The notes beneath the pieces are model-generated. The model was not told the origin of the DNA, did no database searches, and was given only the letters and a program-made list of their open reading frames with translations. Both the position numbers and the translations under genes were made by a program. A stretch of DNA of 64,000 nt, taken from Sphingomonas sp. Its GTDB lineage: Bacteria; Pseudomonadota; Alphaproteobacteria; Sphingomonadales; Sphingomonadaceae. Below, one piece after another: positions 17,437 to 26,913 of the stretch (positions within the stretch are counted from its first letter, which is position 1; each line of letters begins with the position of its first letter). Location of the stretch: the NCBI GenBank assembly GCA_021732445.1, contig JAKFUZ010000026.1, forward strand, positions 1-64,000, given 5' to 3'.

Positions 17437-18162
17437 TCAGGCGCGCGGTGGACGGGGCCGGTCGATGGTCGACAGCACCCCGCGCAGCGTGCGCACCTCT
17501 TCCGTCGACCAGCCGGGCTTGGTGAGCAAGGTGCGCAGCGTGCGGCGGGTGGTGGCGCTGCGCTCTTCGGGGAAAAAATAGCCCGTCTGCACCAGCATCG
17601 CGTCAAGCTGCGCGATCAGGCCCTCAAGCTCGCCCTGGCGCGCGGGCGGCGGCAGCGCGACCTCGGGCGGCTGCACCAGCGCCTCCCCTTTTGACCATTC
17701 ATACGCCACCAGAATCACTGCTTGCGCAAGGTTCAGCGAGCCAAACTCTGCATTGATCGGCACGGTGATGATGCTGCGAGCCATCGTCACATCATCGGTT
17801 TCAAGGCCGGAACGCTCAGGCCCGAACAGGATCGCAGCGCGCCCGGCCGCCGTCCGAATATCGCGGGCGGCCGCTTCTGGCGTCAGCACGGGCTTGGTAA
17901 TACCGCGCTTGCGCACCGTTGTTGCATAGACATGCGCGCAATCGGCAACCGCCTCGGCTACAGTGTCGAACATCTGGGCGCGGGCCAGGACGATGTCAGC
18001 GCCCGAGGCGGCAGGGCCGGCACTGGGGTTGGGCCAGCCGTCTCGCGGGGCGACCAGCCGCATCTCGACCAGCCCGAAATTGAGCATCGCGCGCGCCGCC
18101 TTGCCAATATTCTCGCCCAGTTGCGGGCGCACGAGCACAATGACCGGGGCAGGCGCGCTCAC
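17437..18162 (-). CDS. trmJ: tRNA (cytidine/uridine-2'-O-)-methyltransferase TrmJ family
   Basis: A SpoU/TrmH-superfamily methyltransferase of 241 residues. [22 protein letters not shown] at the N-terminus, [19 protein letters not shown] and [15 protein letters not shown] form the trefoil-knot SAM site in TrmJ order. It methylates the 2'-O of tRNA position 32 in studied bacteria. Its start overlaps the nrdR stop by 4 bp, so it is the last gene of the rpiB-glyA-nrdR-trmJ operon. Confidence 0.88.
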   Translation of the reverse strand: MSAPAPVIVLVRPQLGENIGKAARAMLNFGLVEMRLVAPRDGWPNPSAGPAASGADIVLARAQMFDTVAEAVADCAHVYATTVRKRGITKPVLTPEAAARDIRTAAGRAAILFGPERSGLETDDVTMARSIITVPINAEFGSLNLAQAVILVAYEWSKGEALVQPPEVALPPPARQGELEGLIAQLDAMLVQTGYFFPEERSATTRRTLRTLLTKPGWSTEEVRTLRGVLSTIDRPRPPRA

Positions 18163-18620
18163 CCCTTGGCGACCTCGCTCACCGAGCCTGCGAATTCTTC
18201 AAAATCGCGGGCCTCGCGAAAATCCTTATAGACGCTGGCGAAGCGGATATAGGCCACCGAATCAAGCCCTTTAAGCCCCTCCATCACCAGTTCGCCAATG
18301 CGGTGCGCGAAAACTTCGCCTTCACCCTGCGTTTCAAGCTGGCGTTGAATGCCTGATACCAGCCGCTCGATCCGCATCGGCTCAATCGGCCGCTTGCGGC
18401 ATGCTATGGCAACCGAGCGCATCAGCTTTTCCCGATCAAACGGCTCGCGCCGTTCCTCGCTTTTCACCACGATGAGGTCGCGAAGCTGAATCCGCTCAAA
18501 GGTGGTGAAGCGCGCCGCGCACCCCTCGCACTGCCGCCGCCGGCGGATTGCGGCGCCATCGTCGGTGGGCCGCGAATCCTTTACCTGGCTGTCGTCATGT
18601 CCGCAAAAGGGGCAGCGCAT
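18159..18620 (-). CDS. nrdR: Transcriptional repressor NrdR
   Basis: The 153-residue ATP/dATP-sensing repressor of ribonucleotide reductase genes. The zinc ribbon [17 protein letters not shown] with a second CEGC pair (residues 3-34) is followed by an ATP-cone domain starting at [20 protein letters not shown]. The glyA stop is immediately upstream with no spacer, and the trmJ start overlaps its end. Confidence 0.97.
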   Translation of the reverse strand: MRCPFCGHDDSQVKDSRPTDDGAAIRRRRQCEGCAARFTTFERIQLRDLIVVKSEERREPFDREKLMRSVAIACRKRPIEPMRIERLVSGIQRQLETQGEGEVFAHRIGELVMEGLKGLDSVAYIRFASVYKDFREARDFEEFAGSVSEVAKG

Positions 18621-19934
18621 TCACAGGCCCGGATAAATGGGGAAGCGGTTGGTGAGCGCTGCCACCTTATCCCGCACATGCTGCTCGACCTGCCCGTCAC
18701 CCGCCTCGCCATTTTTCGACAGGCCTTCGATCACTTCGGCGATCAGCCCGCCAATTTCGCGGAACTCCGCCGGGCCAAAGCCGCGCGTGGTGCCAGCAGG
18801 GGCGCCGAGCCGCACACCCGATGTGACGAAGGGCGAGCGCGTATCGAACGGAATGCCGTTCTTGTTGCAAGTCAGCCAGGCGCGATCGAGCCCTTTTTCC
18901 GCCGCCTTGCCGGTCACGTCCTTCGGCGTGAGGTCAACCAGCATCAGATGAGTGTCGGTGCCGCCTGACACAACGCCCAGCCCGGCATCCATCACGCTTG
19001 CGGCAAGCGCACGGGCATTATCGACAATACGGTGCGCATACGTCCTGAATTCCGGGCGCAATGCCTCGCGGAATGCCACTGCCTTGGCCGCGATGATGTG
19101 CATCAGCGGCCCGCCTTGCAGCCCCGGGAAAATCGCCGAATTGAGTTTTTTCGCCAGCTCTTCGTCATTGGTCAGGATCACGCCAGACCGCGGGCCGCGC
19201 AGCGACTTATGCGTCGTGGTGGTCACCACATGGGCATGCGGGAACGGCGATGGATGCGCGCCACCGGCGACCAGCCCCGAAAAATGCGACATGTCGACCA
19301 TCAGCCAGGCGCCGATCTCGTCGACAATTTCGCGGAACGCTGCAAAGTCCCAATACCGCGAATAGGCCGTCCCGCCGGCGATGATAAGCTTTGGGCGGTG
19401 CTCGCGGGCCAGCACCCTCACCTGGTCCATGTCGATCAGATGATCGTCGCGCCGCACGCCATAGGGAATGGGCGCAAACCATTTGCCGCTCATATTGACG
19501 GGCGAGCCATGGGTCAGGTGGCCGCCGGAATTAAGGTCCAGCCCCATGAAGCTGTCGCCAGGGCTCAGCAGCGCGAGGAATACCGCCTGGTTCATCTGGC
19601 TGCCCGAATTGGGCTGCACATTCGCAAAGGCACAACCGAACAGTTGCTTGGCGCGCTCGATCGCCAGTGTTTCCACAACATCGGCATATTCGCAGCCGCC
19701 ATAATAGCGTTTGCCCGGATAGCCTTCGGCATATTTGTTGGTGAACACCGAGCCCGCCGCCTCCAGCACCGCGCGGCTGGCGATGTTTTCGCTCGCGATC
19801 AGCTCGATCTTGTCGCGCTGGCGGCCCAGCTCGCTCTGAATGGCGCCGGCGATTTCGGGATCGGCCTGAGCGAGCGTGTCGTGCCAAAAACCGTGCATGA
19901 TGTCGGTATCGGCGTTTGCCATGGTCGTCGTCAT
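18621..19934 (-). CDS. glyA: Serine hydroxymethyltransferase
   Basis: A PLP enzyme of 437 residues that interconverts Ser and Gly with tetrahydrofolate. [26 protein letters not shown] and the PLP-lysine segment [14 protein letters not shown] are all present and full length. It overlaps rpiB by 4 bp upstream and abuts nrdR downstream. GlyA next to NrdR links one-carbon supply with dNTP synthesis, an arrangement common in alphaproteobacteria. Confidence 0.97.
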   Translation of the reverse strand: MTTTMANADTDIMHGFWHDTLAQADPEIAGAIQSELGRQRDKIELIASENIASRAVLEAAGSVFTNKYAEGYPGKRYYGGCEYADVVETLAIERAKQLFGCAFANVQPNSGSQMNQAVFLALLSPGDSFMGLDLNSGGHLTHGSPVNMSGKWFAPIPYGVRRDDHLIDMDQVRVLAREHRPKLIIAGGTAYSRYWDFAAFREIVDEIGAWLMVDMSHFSGLVAGGAHPSPFPHAHVVTTTTHKSLRGPRSGVILTNDEELAKKLNSAIFPGLQGGPLMHIIAAKAVAFREALRPEFRTYAHRIVDNARALAASVMDAGLGVVSGGTDTHLMLVDLTPKDVTGKAAEKGLDRAWLTCNKNGIPFDTRSPFVTSGVRLGAPAGTTRGFGPAEFREIGGLIAEVIEGLSKNGEAGDGQVEQHVRDKVAALTNRFPIYPGL

Positions 19935-20377
19935 TGCGCTGATCCTTCGGTGTTGCCAAGCTTGTCGACCCGGCGCTGGTGGCGGCCACCTTCAAAATCG
20001 GTGGCAAGAAAAGCCGTGATGCACGCGCGCGCCATATCGTCGCCGATCAGGCGGGCGCCCAGGGCGATGGCGTTTGCATCATTATGCTGGCGGGCAAGCG
20101 CGGCCGACAGGGGTTCCGCCACCCGCGCGCAGCGGCACCCGGCGATGCGGTTGGCGGCAATCGCAATGCCGATGCCCGAGCCGCACAGCGCAATGCCTCG
20201 CTCGGCAGCGCCTGACGCAACCGCCTGCCCCAGCGCACGCCCAAAATCGGGATAGTCCACGCTTTCTGGCCCATGCGTGCCAAGGTCCGTCACCGCATGG
20301 CCTTGTTCCGCCAGCCAGGGAAGCAGCCGCTGCTTCAGCTCAAAGCCGGCATGGTCTGATGCAAGGACAAGGCGCAT
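19931..20377 (-). CDS. rpiB: Ribose-5-phosphate isomerase B
   Basis: RpiB (148 residues) isomerises ribose-5-phosphate and ribulose-5-phosphate in the pentose phosphate pathway. [15 protein letters not shown] starts the protein, and DYPDFG and [17 protein letters not shown] with the active-site Cys follow. An in-frame extension upstream exists but lacks family similarity, so the ATG before RLVLASDH is chosen. It is the first gene of the rpiB-glyA-nrdR-trmJ operon. Confidence 0.94.
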   Translation of the reverse strand: MRLVLASDHAGFELKQRLLPWLAEQGHAVTDLGTHGPESVDYPDFGRALGQAVASGAAERGIALCGSGIGIAIAANRIAGCRCARVAEPLSAALARQHNDANAIALGARLIGDDMARACITAFLATDFEGGRHQRRVDKLGNTEGSAQ

Positions 20378-20583
20378 AACGGGCGGCCACTCCGGCAAGG
20401 CAGGGTTGAACGATCGGCGGCGTCTTACGCAAAGCCGCTCCCAAAGGCTACTGCCGATGCACATCGCCTTGCGGTGTCGATGCGCCGGCGCGCCACGCAG
20501 GGTCAGCGGCATTGTCCTCAGCGTTCGACCGCGTCATAGGCCAGCATTGTCCAGCAGCGAAAGCCACGCTACGCCGTGCTGCC

Positions 20584-21159
20584 GTGACCTTACCCCCCGA
20601 TCCTGCCGCGACTGCCCGCGCCGCCCTTGCCGAAGCGCTGATCCGCGTGGGCGATGGGGACCGCGCCGCCCTGGCCGAAGTATATTCGCAAACCTGTGCT
20701 AAACTATTTGGCATATGCCTGCGTATCTGTTGCGACAGGCAGGCAGCGGAAGACGTGTTGCAGGAAGTATATCTTACGGTCTGGAAACGGGCGAGCGGCT
20801 TTGAGCCGGGTCGCGCGAGCCCGATCACCTGGCTTGCGACCATCGCCCGCAACCGCGCAATTGACTGGCGCCGCGCCACGGGCAACCGGGTGATGGCGCC
20901 AATCGACGACATCGCGCCCCTTGCAGACTCAGCGCCACTGGCAAGCGACGCGCTGCTCGCGGCGGAGGGCGAGGCCCGGCTGCATCTGTGCCTGAACGCG
21001 CTTGATGACAGGCAGCGAAACGCCATCCGCACCGCTTTTTTCGAAGGCGCAACCTATGCCGACCTCGCCGAGCGCCAATCGGTGCCGGTCGGTACCATGA
21101 AGAGCTGGATCAGACGCGGGCTGATGCGGTTGAAGGAGTGCCTTGAGCGTGACGGATGA
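20584..21159 (+). CDS. ECF-type RNA polymerase sigma factor
   Basis: A 191-residue sigma-70 family ECF factor. Region 2 contains RICCDRQAAEDVLQEVYLTVWKR and PITWLATIARNRAIDWRR. Region 4 contains RNAIRTAFFEGATYADLAERQ and VPVGTMKSWIRRGLMRLKECL. The following gene overlaps its 3' end and encodes an RskA-like anti-sigma factor, so this belongs to the ECF class paired with such inhibitors. The start is uncertain: a GTG is used here, but 24 more in-frame codons lie upstream. Confidence 0.9.
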   Translation: MTLPPDPAATARAALAEALIRVGDGDRAALAEVYSQTCAKLFGICLRICCDRQAAEDVLQEVYLTVWKRASGFEPGRASPITWLATIARNRAIDWRRATGNRVMAPIDDIAPLADSAPLASDALLAAEGEARLHLCLNALDDRQRNAIRTAFFEGATYADLAERQSVPVGTMKSWIRRGLMRLKECLERDG

Positions 21160-21877
21160 CAAGGCCCCCGCCGGACCGGAAACGGACGTGACAGCCGCCG
21201 AATTCGCGCTTGGCCTGCTCGAAGGCGCCGCGCGCGCCGCGGCCTTGCGCCGGATGCTGGCCGACCCCGCCTTCGCGCACGATGTCGAGCGGTGGCGCGC
21301 GCATTTCGGGGTGCTGTTCGACGCGGCGCCGCAAGTTGCTCCCCCGGCAAACGGCCTGGCACGGCTTGAAGCGGCGATTGCGTCGCCCGCCAATGACGCA
21401 GGCAGCATCCGAGTGCGCCGCTGGCAGGGCATCGCTGCTATCGCCATGCTGGTGGCCGCCAGCCTGTTGCTGGTGATCGCGCTTCGGCCCGGCAGCGTCG
21501 CGCCCGGCGCGGCACCCAAAGTGGTTGACCGCGGCAGGCCGGCGCCCGTGCTGGTCGCCCAGATCATCCCGGTTGCGAAAGGCGCCGTCATCCCTGCTGT
21601 TTATGACCCGGCCACCGGCTCGTTGCGGATCGCGCCCGCGCGGTTTGCCGATGCCGCGCACAGCGCCGAATTATGGGTTATCCCCGGCGATGGCGTTGCG
21701 CGCTCGCTTGGCGTGCTCAACCCGTCAGGGTCCACCGATGTCGGCGTAAAGACGCCCAACCGAGCCCATTTTGCGCCGGGCACGACGCTTGCCATAACCG
21801 TCGAGCAGCGCGGCGGATCGCCCGATGGCAAGGCCCGGGGCGCCGTGGTCGCAAGCGGCGCGCTGATCCTGATCTGA
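21149..21877 (+). CDS. RskA-like anti-sigma factor
   Basis: A 242-residue membrane anti-sigma factor. The N-terminal cytoplasmic part (DVTAAEFALGLLEGAARAAALRRM) matches the zinc-independent RskA family. One transmembrane helix (IAAIAMLVAASLLLVIALRP, about residues 92-112) is followed by a periplasmic RskA domain with ELWVIPGDGVARSLGVL. The GTG used has AAGGAG 10 nt upstream; a TTG 6 nt earlier is possible. It overlaps the sigma gene and should hold that factor at the membrane until an envelope or oxidative signal. Confidence 0.87.
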   Translation: MTDDKAPAGPETDVTAAEFALGLLEGAARAAALRRMLADPAFAHDVERWRAHFGVLFDAAPQVAPPANGLARLEAAIASPANDAGSIRVRRWQGIAAIAMLVAASLLLVIALRPGSVAPGAAPKVVDRGRPAPVLVAQIIPVAKGAVIPAVYDPATGSLRIAPARFADAAHSAELWVIPGDGVARSLGVLNPSGSTDVGVKTPNRAHFAPGTTLAITVEQRGGSPDGKARGAVVASGALILI

Positions 21878-22005
21878 TAACCGGCCGGGCGCGCCTGGCC
21901 GTGTGCCGCCCGAATATTTTCCGGCACGCGCGCATCCCGGGCCGGGCTGCCTGCGTAGCTGCGCTGCATCCAAAGCAAGCGGGTGCGCAATGGAGAATCC
22001 CCGAT

Positions 22006-22560
22006 ATGAAATCCGCTCTGAAAATTTCGTTCGTCGCGGCAGCGATCACGCTTGGCGCGACGACGCTTGTTGCCGGTGGCAAGAACCCGATTGTTGGCGG
22101 GGCTGCCATGTTCCCGGCCAAGAACATCGTCGAAAATGCCGTCAATTCAAAGGATCACACAACGCTTGTCGCCGCGGTAAAGGCAGCGGGCCTGGTTGAT
22201 ACGTTGACCAGCCCTGGCCCGTTCACGGTGTTTGCGCCCACCAACGCTGCCTTTGCCAAGCTGCCCGCCGGCACCGTCGACACGCTGCTCAAGCCCGAAA
22301 ACAAGGGGACGCTGGCGGCTGTGCTCACTTATCATGTTCTGCCCGGCAAAGTGAGTGCCGCAGCGATTGCCGCCAATGCCAAGGCGCATGGCGGCACCGC
22401 GACCTATACGACCGTTCAGGGCACGGCGCTCCGCTTCAAAAAAAGCGCCTCGGGCTATACGATCTTGGACGACAAGGGCCATAGCGGTCGCATCACCATT
22501 GCCGATGTTGCCCAGTCGAACGGCGTTATCCATGTCATCGACACGGTTATGCTGCCGTAA
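22006..22560 (+). CDS. Secreted fasciclin (FAS1) domain protein
   Basis: A 184-residue exported protein with a signal peptide (first ~24 residues) and one FAS1 domain. The H1 box GPFTVFAPTNAAFAKLP and H2-like VLTYHVLPGKV plus NGVIHVIDTVMLP at the end are visible. FAS1 proteins mediate adhesion or surface interactions. Directly following an ECF sigma/anti-sigma pair, it is a probable regulon member, as in similar alphaproteobacterial modules. GGAGA precedes the start. Confidence 0.9.
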   Translation: MKSALKISFVAAAITLGATTLVAGGKNPIVGGAAMFPAKNIVENAVNSKDHTTLVAAVKAAGLVDTLTSPGPFTVFAPTNAAFAKLPAGTVDTLLKPENKGTLAAVLTYHVLPGKVSAAAIAANAKAHGGTATYTTVQGTALRFKKSASGYTILDDKGHSGRITIADVAQSNGVIHVIDTVMLP

Positions 22561-22905
22561 ACCAAGGGTGAATGAAAAAAAGCTTAACGCTGGCAAATAT
22601 TTTCCCCAAGGCTGAAACTTTTTTGCTAGCTATGCAGTATTATAAACGTCCTCACCCCCTTGAAGGACGTATCGGTGCCGCCACTCCCCCTCCCCGGCGG
22701 CATCAATATCGGGCCCGTCATGTCCCCCCATGGCGGGCCCATTTATTTTCGGCGGGCGAATTCGTTGTCAGGCAGGCGTTGTCAGGCAAAAATGCGCGCT
22801 GCCGCACGCGACGCACATTTGCCGCTTGACCGTTGCACAAACGTCATCGCTTTATCCTAGCGAGACAATGGCCTATCTGCGGATAAGCCCCCAAGGAGAT
22901 CAGCC
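22561..22905. other. Intergenic region between fasciclin gene and btaA
   Basis: This 345-nt stretch has no convincing gene; the short open frames lack ribosome sites and family features. It contains a strong hairpin (annotated separately), a short direct repeat (TTGTCAGGCA and GTTGTCAGGCA), and near its right end a TTGACC element followed by an AT-containing TTTATCCT about 20 nt on, a weak promoter candidate for btaA. AAGGAG 6 nt before the btaA ATG is its ribosome site. Confidence 0.5.
22711..22740 (+). terminator. Strong hairpin, possible terminator or leader structure
   Basis: Arms GGGCCCGTCATG and CATGGCGGGCCC pair over 12 bp (one G-U) around a 6-nt pyrimidine loop, followed by ATTTATTTT. 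It could end transcription from the fasciclin operon, although it lies 150 nt after that stop codon. Alternatively it is a structured part of the btaA leader. Confidence 0.5.
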
Positions 22906-24141
22906 ATGGCCATCGGCGCCAAAACCCCGCGCAATCGCGCTGTCCGCAACGCCGTTCACCGGCACGACCATCTCAGCAAGCAGGGTCTGCTTGAGCGCGC
23001 CTTTACCTTTGCGTTTCGCGGCCTGGTATATGCGCAGATCTGGGAAGACCCGTCGGTTGATCTTGAAGCGCTTGCGGTAACGCCTGATTGCCACATCGTG
23101 CAGATCGCATCGGGCGGATGCAACGTGCTGAGCTACCTGACCGCAAACCCCAAGGCGATAACCGCCGTTGACCTGAACACGGCGCATATCGCGCTCAACA
23201 AGCTGAAGCTGACGGCGGCACGCGAGTTGCCGGACTATGCCGCCTTTCACCGGTTTTTCGCGCAAGCCAACACCAAGGAAAATATCGCCGCGTACAAGCG
23301 CTATGTCCGCCCCCACCTCGACGAGCCGACGCGGCGCTATTGGGAAGGCCGCGACATGATTGGCCGGCGGCGCATCGGCGGCTTTGCCAAGGGCGTTTAC
23401 AAGCGCGGGCTGCTGGGCAATTTCATCGGCGCGGCCCACCTGCTCGCCCGGCTGAACGGCGTGAACCCAAGGGTCATGCTGCGCGCCAATTCAATGGAGG
23501 AGCAGCGCGAGATTTTTGATCGCGACATAGCGCCTGTGTTCGACAAGGCCTTTATCCGCTGGCTGACCGATCAACCGGCCTCGCTTTTCGGCCTGGGGAT
23601 TCCGCCGGCGCAATATGAAGCCCTTGCCGGCGATTCCAAAATGGCCGTGGTGCTGCGCGAGCGGCTGGAAAAGCTCGCTTGCGACTTTGACCTTAAGGAC
23701 AATTATTTCGCCTGGCAGGCTTTTGGTCGCCGCTATGAAGATGGCCCGCAAGGCTCACTGCCGCCCTATTTGCAGGAGGCCAGTTACGACGCGGTCAAAA
23801 CACGGGCTGGCCGTGTCGACGTTCGCCACGCCAATTTCATCGAATATCTGCGCTCGATGCCCACCGCCTCGCTCGACCGCTATGTGCTGCTCGATGCGCA
23901 GGACTGGATGACCGATGAAATTCTGACCGACTTGTGGGGCGAAATCACCCGCACCGCCAAAGCCGGCGCGCGGGTGCTGTTCCGCACCGCCGGCGTCGAG
24001 ACGATTCTGCCCGGCCGCGTGCCGGAAGCCGTGCTTGGCCGCTGGGAGTATCGGCACGAGGAGTCGCTTGATTTCACCGCACGCGACCGGTCCTCCATCT
24101 ATGGCGGGGTGCACCTTTACGTGCTGGGAGACGCCGCCTGA
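22906..24141 (+). CDS. btaA: BtaA-like S-adenosylmethionine:diacylglycerol 3-amino-3-carboxypropyltransferase
   Basis: A 411-residue DUF3419-family protein. FRGLVYAQIWEDPSVDLEAL (residues 36-55), the SAM-site stretch IVQIASGGCNVLSYLT, AVDLNTAHIALNKLKL and the late LLDAQDWM and RTAGVETILPGR are BtaA hallmarks. BtaA transfers the homoserine moiety of SAM onto diacylglycerol, making the headgroup of betaine lipid. The next gene is a SAM methyltransferase suited to be BtaB, which strengthens the call. Confidence 0.87.
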   Translation: MAIGAKTPRNRAVRNAVHRHDHLSKQGLLERAFTFAFRGLVYAQIWEDPSVDLEALAVTPDCHIVQIASGGCNVLSYLTANPKAITAVDLNTAHIALNKLKLTAARELPDYAAFHRFFAQANTKENIAAYKRYVRPHLDEPTRRYWEGRDMIGRRRIGGFAKGVYKRGLLGNFIGAAHLLARLNGVNPRVMLRANSMEEQREIFDRDIAPVFDKAFIRWLTDQPASLFGLGIPPAQYEALAGDSKMAVVLRERLEKLACDFDLKDNYFAWQAFGRRYEDGPQGSLPPYLQEASYDAVKTRAGRVDVRHANFIEYLRSMPTASLDRYVLLDAQDWMTDEILTDLWGEITRTAKAGARVLFRTAGVETILPGRVPEAVLGRWEYRHEESLDFTARDRSSIYGGVHLYVLGDAA

Positions 24142-24164
24142 CGCGCCCGTCCCATGCCGGTCAT

Positions 24165-24785
24165 ATGGATGCGATCTATCGGACGCAGCGCCATTTCTAC
24201 GACCTTACCCGCAAATATTATCTGCTCGGGCGCGATGGCCTGATCGACGCGCTGGCACCGCCTGCGGGCGGCACCGTGCTGGAGATTGGCTGCGGCACCG
24301 GGCGCAACCTTATCGCCGCGGCAAAACGCTGGCCCGACGCGCGCTATTTCGGCATCGACATATCAGCCGCCATGCTGGAAACGGCGCGGGCCAGCGTCGA
24401 CAAGGCCGGGCTGGCAGGCAAAATCATGCTCGCGCAAGGCGACGCGACGGCGTTTGACGCGGAGGCACTGTTCGGCGTCGCCAGGTTCGACCGGATTTTT
24501 CAAAGCTACACCTTGTCGATGATCCCCGACTGGCAAGGCGCCCTGCGCGAGGGCGCGGCCAAGCTCGCGCCGGGCGGGCGGCTCGACATCGTTGATTTCG
24601 GGCAGCAGGAGCGGCTGCCAGGCCCGTTCAAGGCCGCACTGTTTGCCTGGCTGGCAAGCTTCGATGTGACACCCCGTGCGGAACTTCCGGCGGCCCTTAA
24701 CGATATCGCTGCACAACGGGGCCTGTCGCCAAGTTTTACCGTGCTGCGCCGCGGCTATGCCTGGGCGGGGCGACTCACCGCGTGA
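24165..24785 (+). CDS. btaB: BtaB-like SAM-dependent N-methyltransferase
   Basis: A 206-residue class I methyltransferase with motif I VLEIGCGTGRNL (near residues 38-49), DARYFGIDISAAML and FDRIFQSYTLSMIPDW. In the BtaA-BtaB pathway this enzyme adds three methyl groups to diacylglycerylhomoserine to give DGTS. Assignment rests on adjacency to btaA and the short HFYDLTRKYYLLGRD N-terminus shared with BtaB-type enzymes. It overlaps the next gene by 4 bp. Confidence 0.83.
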   Translation: MDAIYRTQRHFYDLTRKYYLLGRDGLIDALAPPAGGTVLEIGCGTGRNLIAAAKRWPDARYFGIDISAAMLETARASVDKAGLAGKIMLAQGDATAFDAEALFGVARFDRIFQSYTLSMIPDWQGALREGAAKLAPGGRLDIVDFGQQERLPGPFKAALFAWLASFDVTPRAELPAALNDIAAQRGLSPSFTVLRRGYAWAGRLTA

Positions 24786-25231
24786 CGGGTGCACCACCGC
24801 GCCTTGCCCGCGCGCTGGGCGCGGCCGGGCTGTTGCCGCAGATCAGCGTCATCCTGGTGCTGCTTGAGCACAATAACGAGCTGCGTTTTTCGGCGCTTGC
24901 CATGGGATATGCCTATGCCGCGCTTATCCTGAGCTTTCTGGGCGGTCTGTGGTGGGGCCTTGCAGCAAAGGCGCACGCCGCGCCCGGCTGGCTGTGGATC
25001 GCCGCGGTCATCCCCTCGCTGGTGGCCCTTGCAAGCGCGGTGCCCTGGGCCACGGGCGAGCCATGGCCGGGCCCATCGCTCTACATATTGGGAGGCGCGC
25101 TGATTGCCTCGCTGGCGATTGACTGGCTGCTGGTGCGCGCCGGCATCGCGCCGCCCTGGTGGATGGGCCTGCGCCTGCCACTGTCGCTTGGCCTTGGTGG
25201 CCTGACGCTGCTGGCAGCGGCCATCGGCTGA
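24782..25231 (+). CDS. DUF3429 family membrane protein
   Basis: A 149-residue hydrophobic protein with about five transmembrane segments and the FLGGLWWGLA motif typical of DUF3429. The start is a GTG in a GTGA overlap with btaB, so it is coupled to the betaine-lipid genes. Function is unknown; a membrane-lipid link is suggested only by operon position. Confidence 0.78.
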   Translation: MTGAPPRLARALGAAGLLPQISVILVLLEHNNELRFSALAMGYAYAALILSFLGGLWWGLAAKAHAAPGWLWIAAVIPSLVALASAVPWATGEPWPGPSLYILGGALIASLAIDWLLVRAGIAPPWWMGLRLPLSLGLGGLTLLAAAIG

Positions 25232-25349
25232 CACACCGGCACAGGCGCCAACACCGTCGGCCGCTGCCATGGAGTCGCTTGATAAACCGGGCGTTTTCAG
25301 CAAGTCTGGGCACAATAGCCGCATGTGGCGTTCTTGCAGGAGCAGCGCG

Positions 25350-26870
25350 ATGAAACCCGGCATCAGACTCGCGATCTTTGGCGCGGCAGCCGCGTTGACG
25401 CACGGGCCAGCGTCAGCCGAATGGCTTGAGGCAAAGAACAGCCACTTCACCATTTATGGCAACAGCACCCTGGGCCAGATGCAGGCCTTTGCCGACCAGC
25501 TTGAGCGTTTCGACAGCGCCCTGCGGCTGATTCTGCGGCTGCCCCCGCCCGAGCCCGATTCGCCCAACCGTGTCACATTGTACATGGTTGGCACCATTGA
25601 AGATGTCGAACGCCGCGCAAGGCAAAGTGGCGTCGCCGGCTTTTACCGCGCCACCGCCGAGGGGCCAATCGCGGTGGTGCCACAGCGCAGCGACGACCGG
25701 GCCTTTACCACCCAGGTGCTTTTCCACGAATATGTGCATCATCTGACGCTTGGCAACACATCGAGCGTCTATCCAAGCTGGGCGGCCGAGGGCATCGCCG
25801 AATTTTTTGGCACATCGACCATCAACAACAAGGGCGCCGTCACGATTGGCGTGCCCAACAACGCCCGGGCCTATTCCATCCTGTCCGCCGTCCCGATGAC
25901 GGCATCGACCCTGCTCGCCGACGCGCCGGTAAAGGGGGAGGAGCTTCAGGACCAGAAATATGCCCGCGCCTGGCTGCTTACCCATTATCTCATCCTGAGC
26001 GGCAAACGGCGCAACCAGCTCGTCCAATATCTTGCGCTGCTCAACGAAGGGTTGGGCCAGCCCGAAGCGGCGACCAAGGCCTTTGGCGATGTCGACGCGT
26101 TGAACAAGGAGCTGAACACCTATCGCTTCGGGTCGATCACCGGGCGCATCCTTTCGCCTGAAATGCTCCACCCCGAGGCCGTCACCATCCGGCGAATGAC
26201 CGCTGGCGAGAGCGCGATCATGCCCTATCGGCTACGCTCGGCAACCGGGGTCAACCGCAAGGAAGCGCTCGCGCTGGTCGAGCCGGCGCGCAAGGCCGCC
26301 AGCGCGTTTCCCGGCGATGCCTTTGTCTGGCGCGCGCTTGCCGAAATTGAATTTGACGCAGGCAATACCGACGCAGCGGAGGCCGCGTGCGACCAGGCGC
26401 TGGCGATTGACCCGGCCAATTTCGGCGCGCTGATGTACAAGGGTCATGTCCGCGCGCGCCGCGCCGCCGAGGCCAAGGCGCCCGCCAAATGGGCCGAGGC
26501 GCGCCCATGGTTTCTGAAGGCGAACAAGGTTAACCCCAATTCGGCAGCCCCGTTCGTTTCTTATTATGACAGCTTTGTCGGCAGCGGGCAGGCACCAACC
26601 AAAAACGCGGTCGATGGGCTGTTGCGCGCGGCCTATCTGGTGCCGCAGGACAAAGCCATATTGTGGCGCGCGGCGACGGCTGAAATCAACCAGGGCGATA
26701 TTCCGCTTGCCAAGCATTTGCTGCGCCCGCTTGCCTATGATCCGCATGGCGGCAAAGACAATCCCGCACGCACCCTGCTCGATCAGCTGGCGACAATCAC
26801 AGACCCGGCCGCCGCGCGGGCAGCCCTGGCGGCACTGGGCAAGACGCCGGGCGACGACGAGGACGACTAG
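25350..26870 (+). CDS. Exported HEXXH metallopeptidase-like protein with TPR region
   Basis: A 506-residue protein with a signal peptide (MKPGIRLAIFGAAAALTHGPASA). A gluzincin-like site HEYVHHLTLG appears near residue 130, followed by WAAEGIAEFFGT, whose Glu can serve as the third zinc ligand. The second half (about 315-490) holds helical TPR-like repeats such as AWRALAEIEFDAGNTDAAEAACDQ-type units. AGGAG precedes the ATG; in-frame codons upstream are ignored because they would hide the signal peptide. It may be a periplasmic peptidase or scaffold; substrate unknown. Confidence 0.75.
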   Translation: MKPGIRLAIFGAAAALTHGPASAEWLEAKNSHFTIYGNSTLGQMQAFADQLERFDSALRLILRLPPPEPDSPNRVTLYMVGTIEDVERRARQSGVAGFYRATAEGPIAVVPQRSDDRAFTTQVLFHEYVHHLTLGNTSSVYPSWAAEGIAEFFGTSTINNKGAVTIGVPNNARAYSILSAVPMTASTLLADAPVKGEELQDQKYARAWLLTHYLILSGKRRNQLVQYLALLNEGLGQPEAATKAFGDVDALNKELNTYRFGSITGRILSPEMLHPEAVTIRRMTAGESAIMPYRLRSATGVNRKEALALVEPARKAASAFPGDAFVWRALAEIEFDAGNTDAAEAACDQALAIDPANFGALMYKGHVRARRAAEAKAPAKWAEARPWFLKANKVNPNSAAPFVSYYDSFVGSGQAPTKNAVDGLLRAAYLVPQDKAILWRAATAEINQGDIPLAKHLLRPLAYDPHGGKDNPARTLLDQLATITDPAAARAALAALGKTPGDDEDD

Positions 26871-26913
26871 GCGCTGAGGCAGCAGCCGCGAACGGGCCGT
26901 GCCTGCCGCCGCG

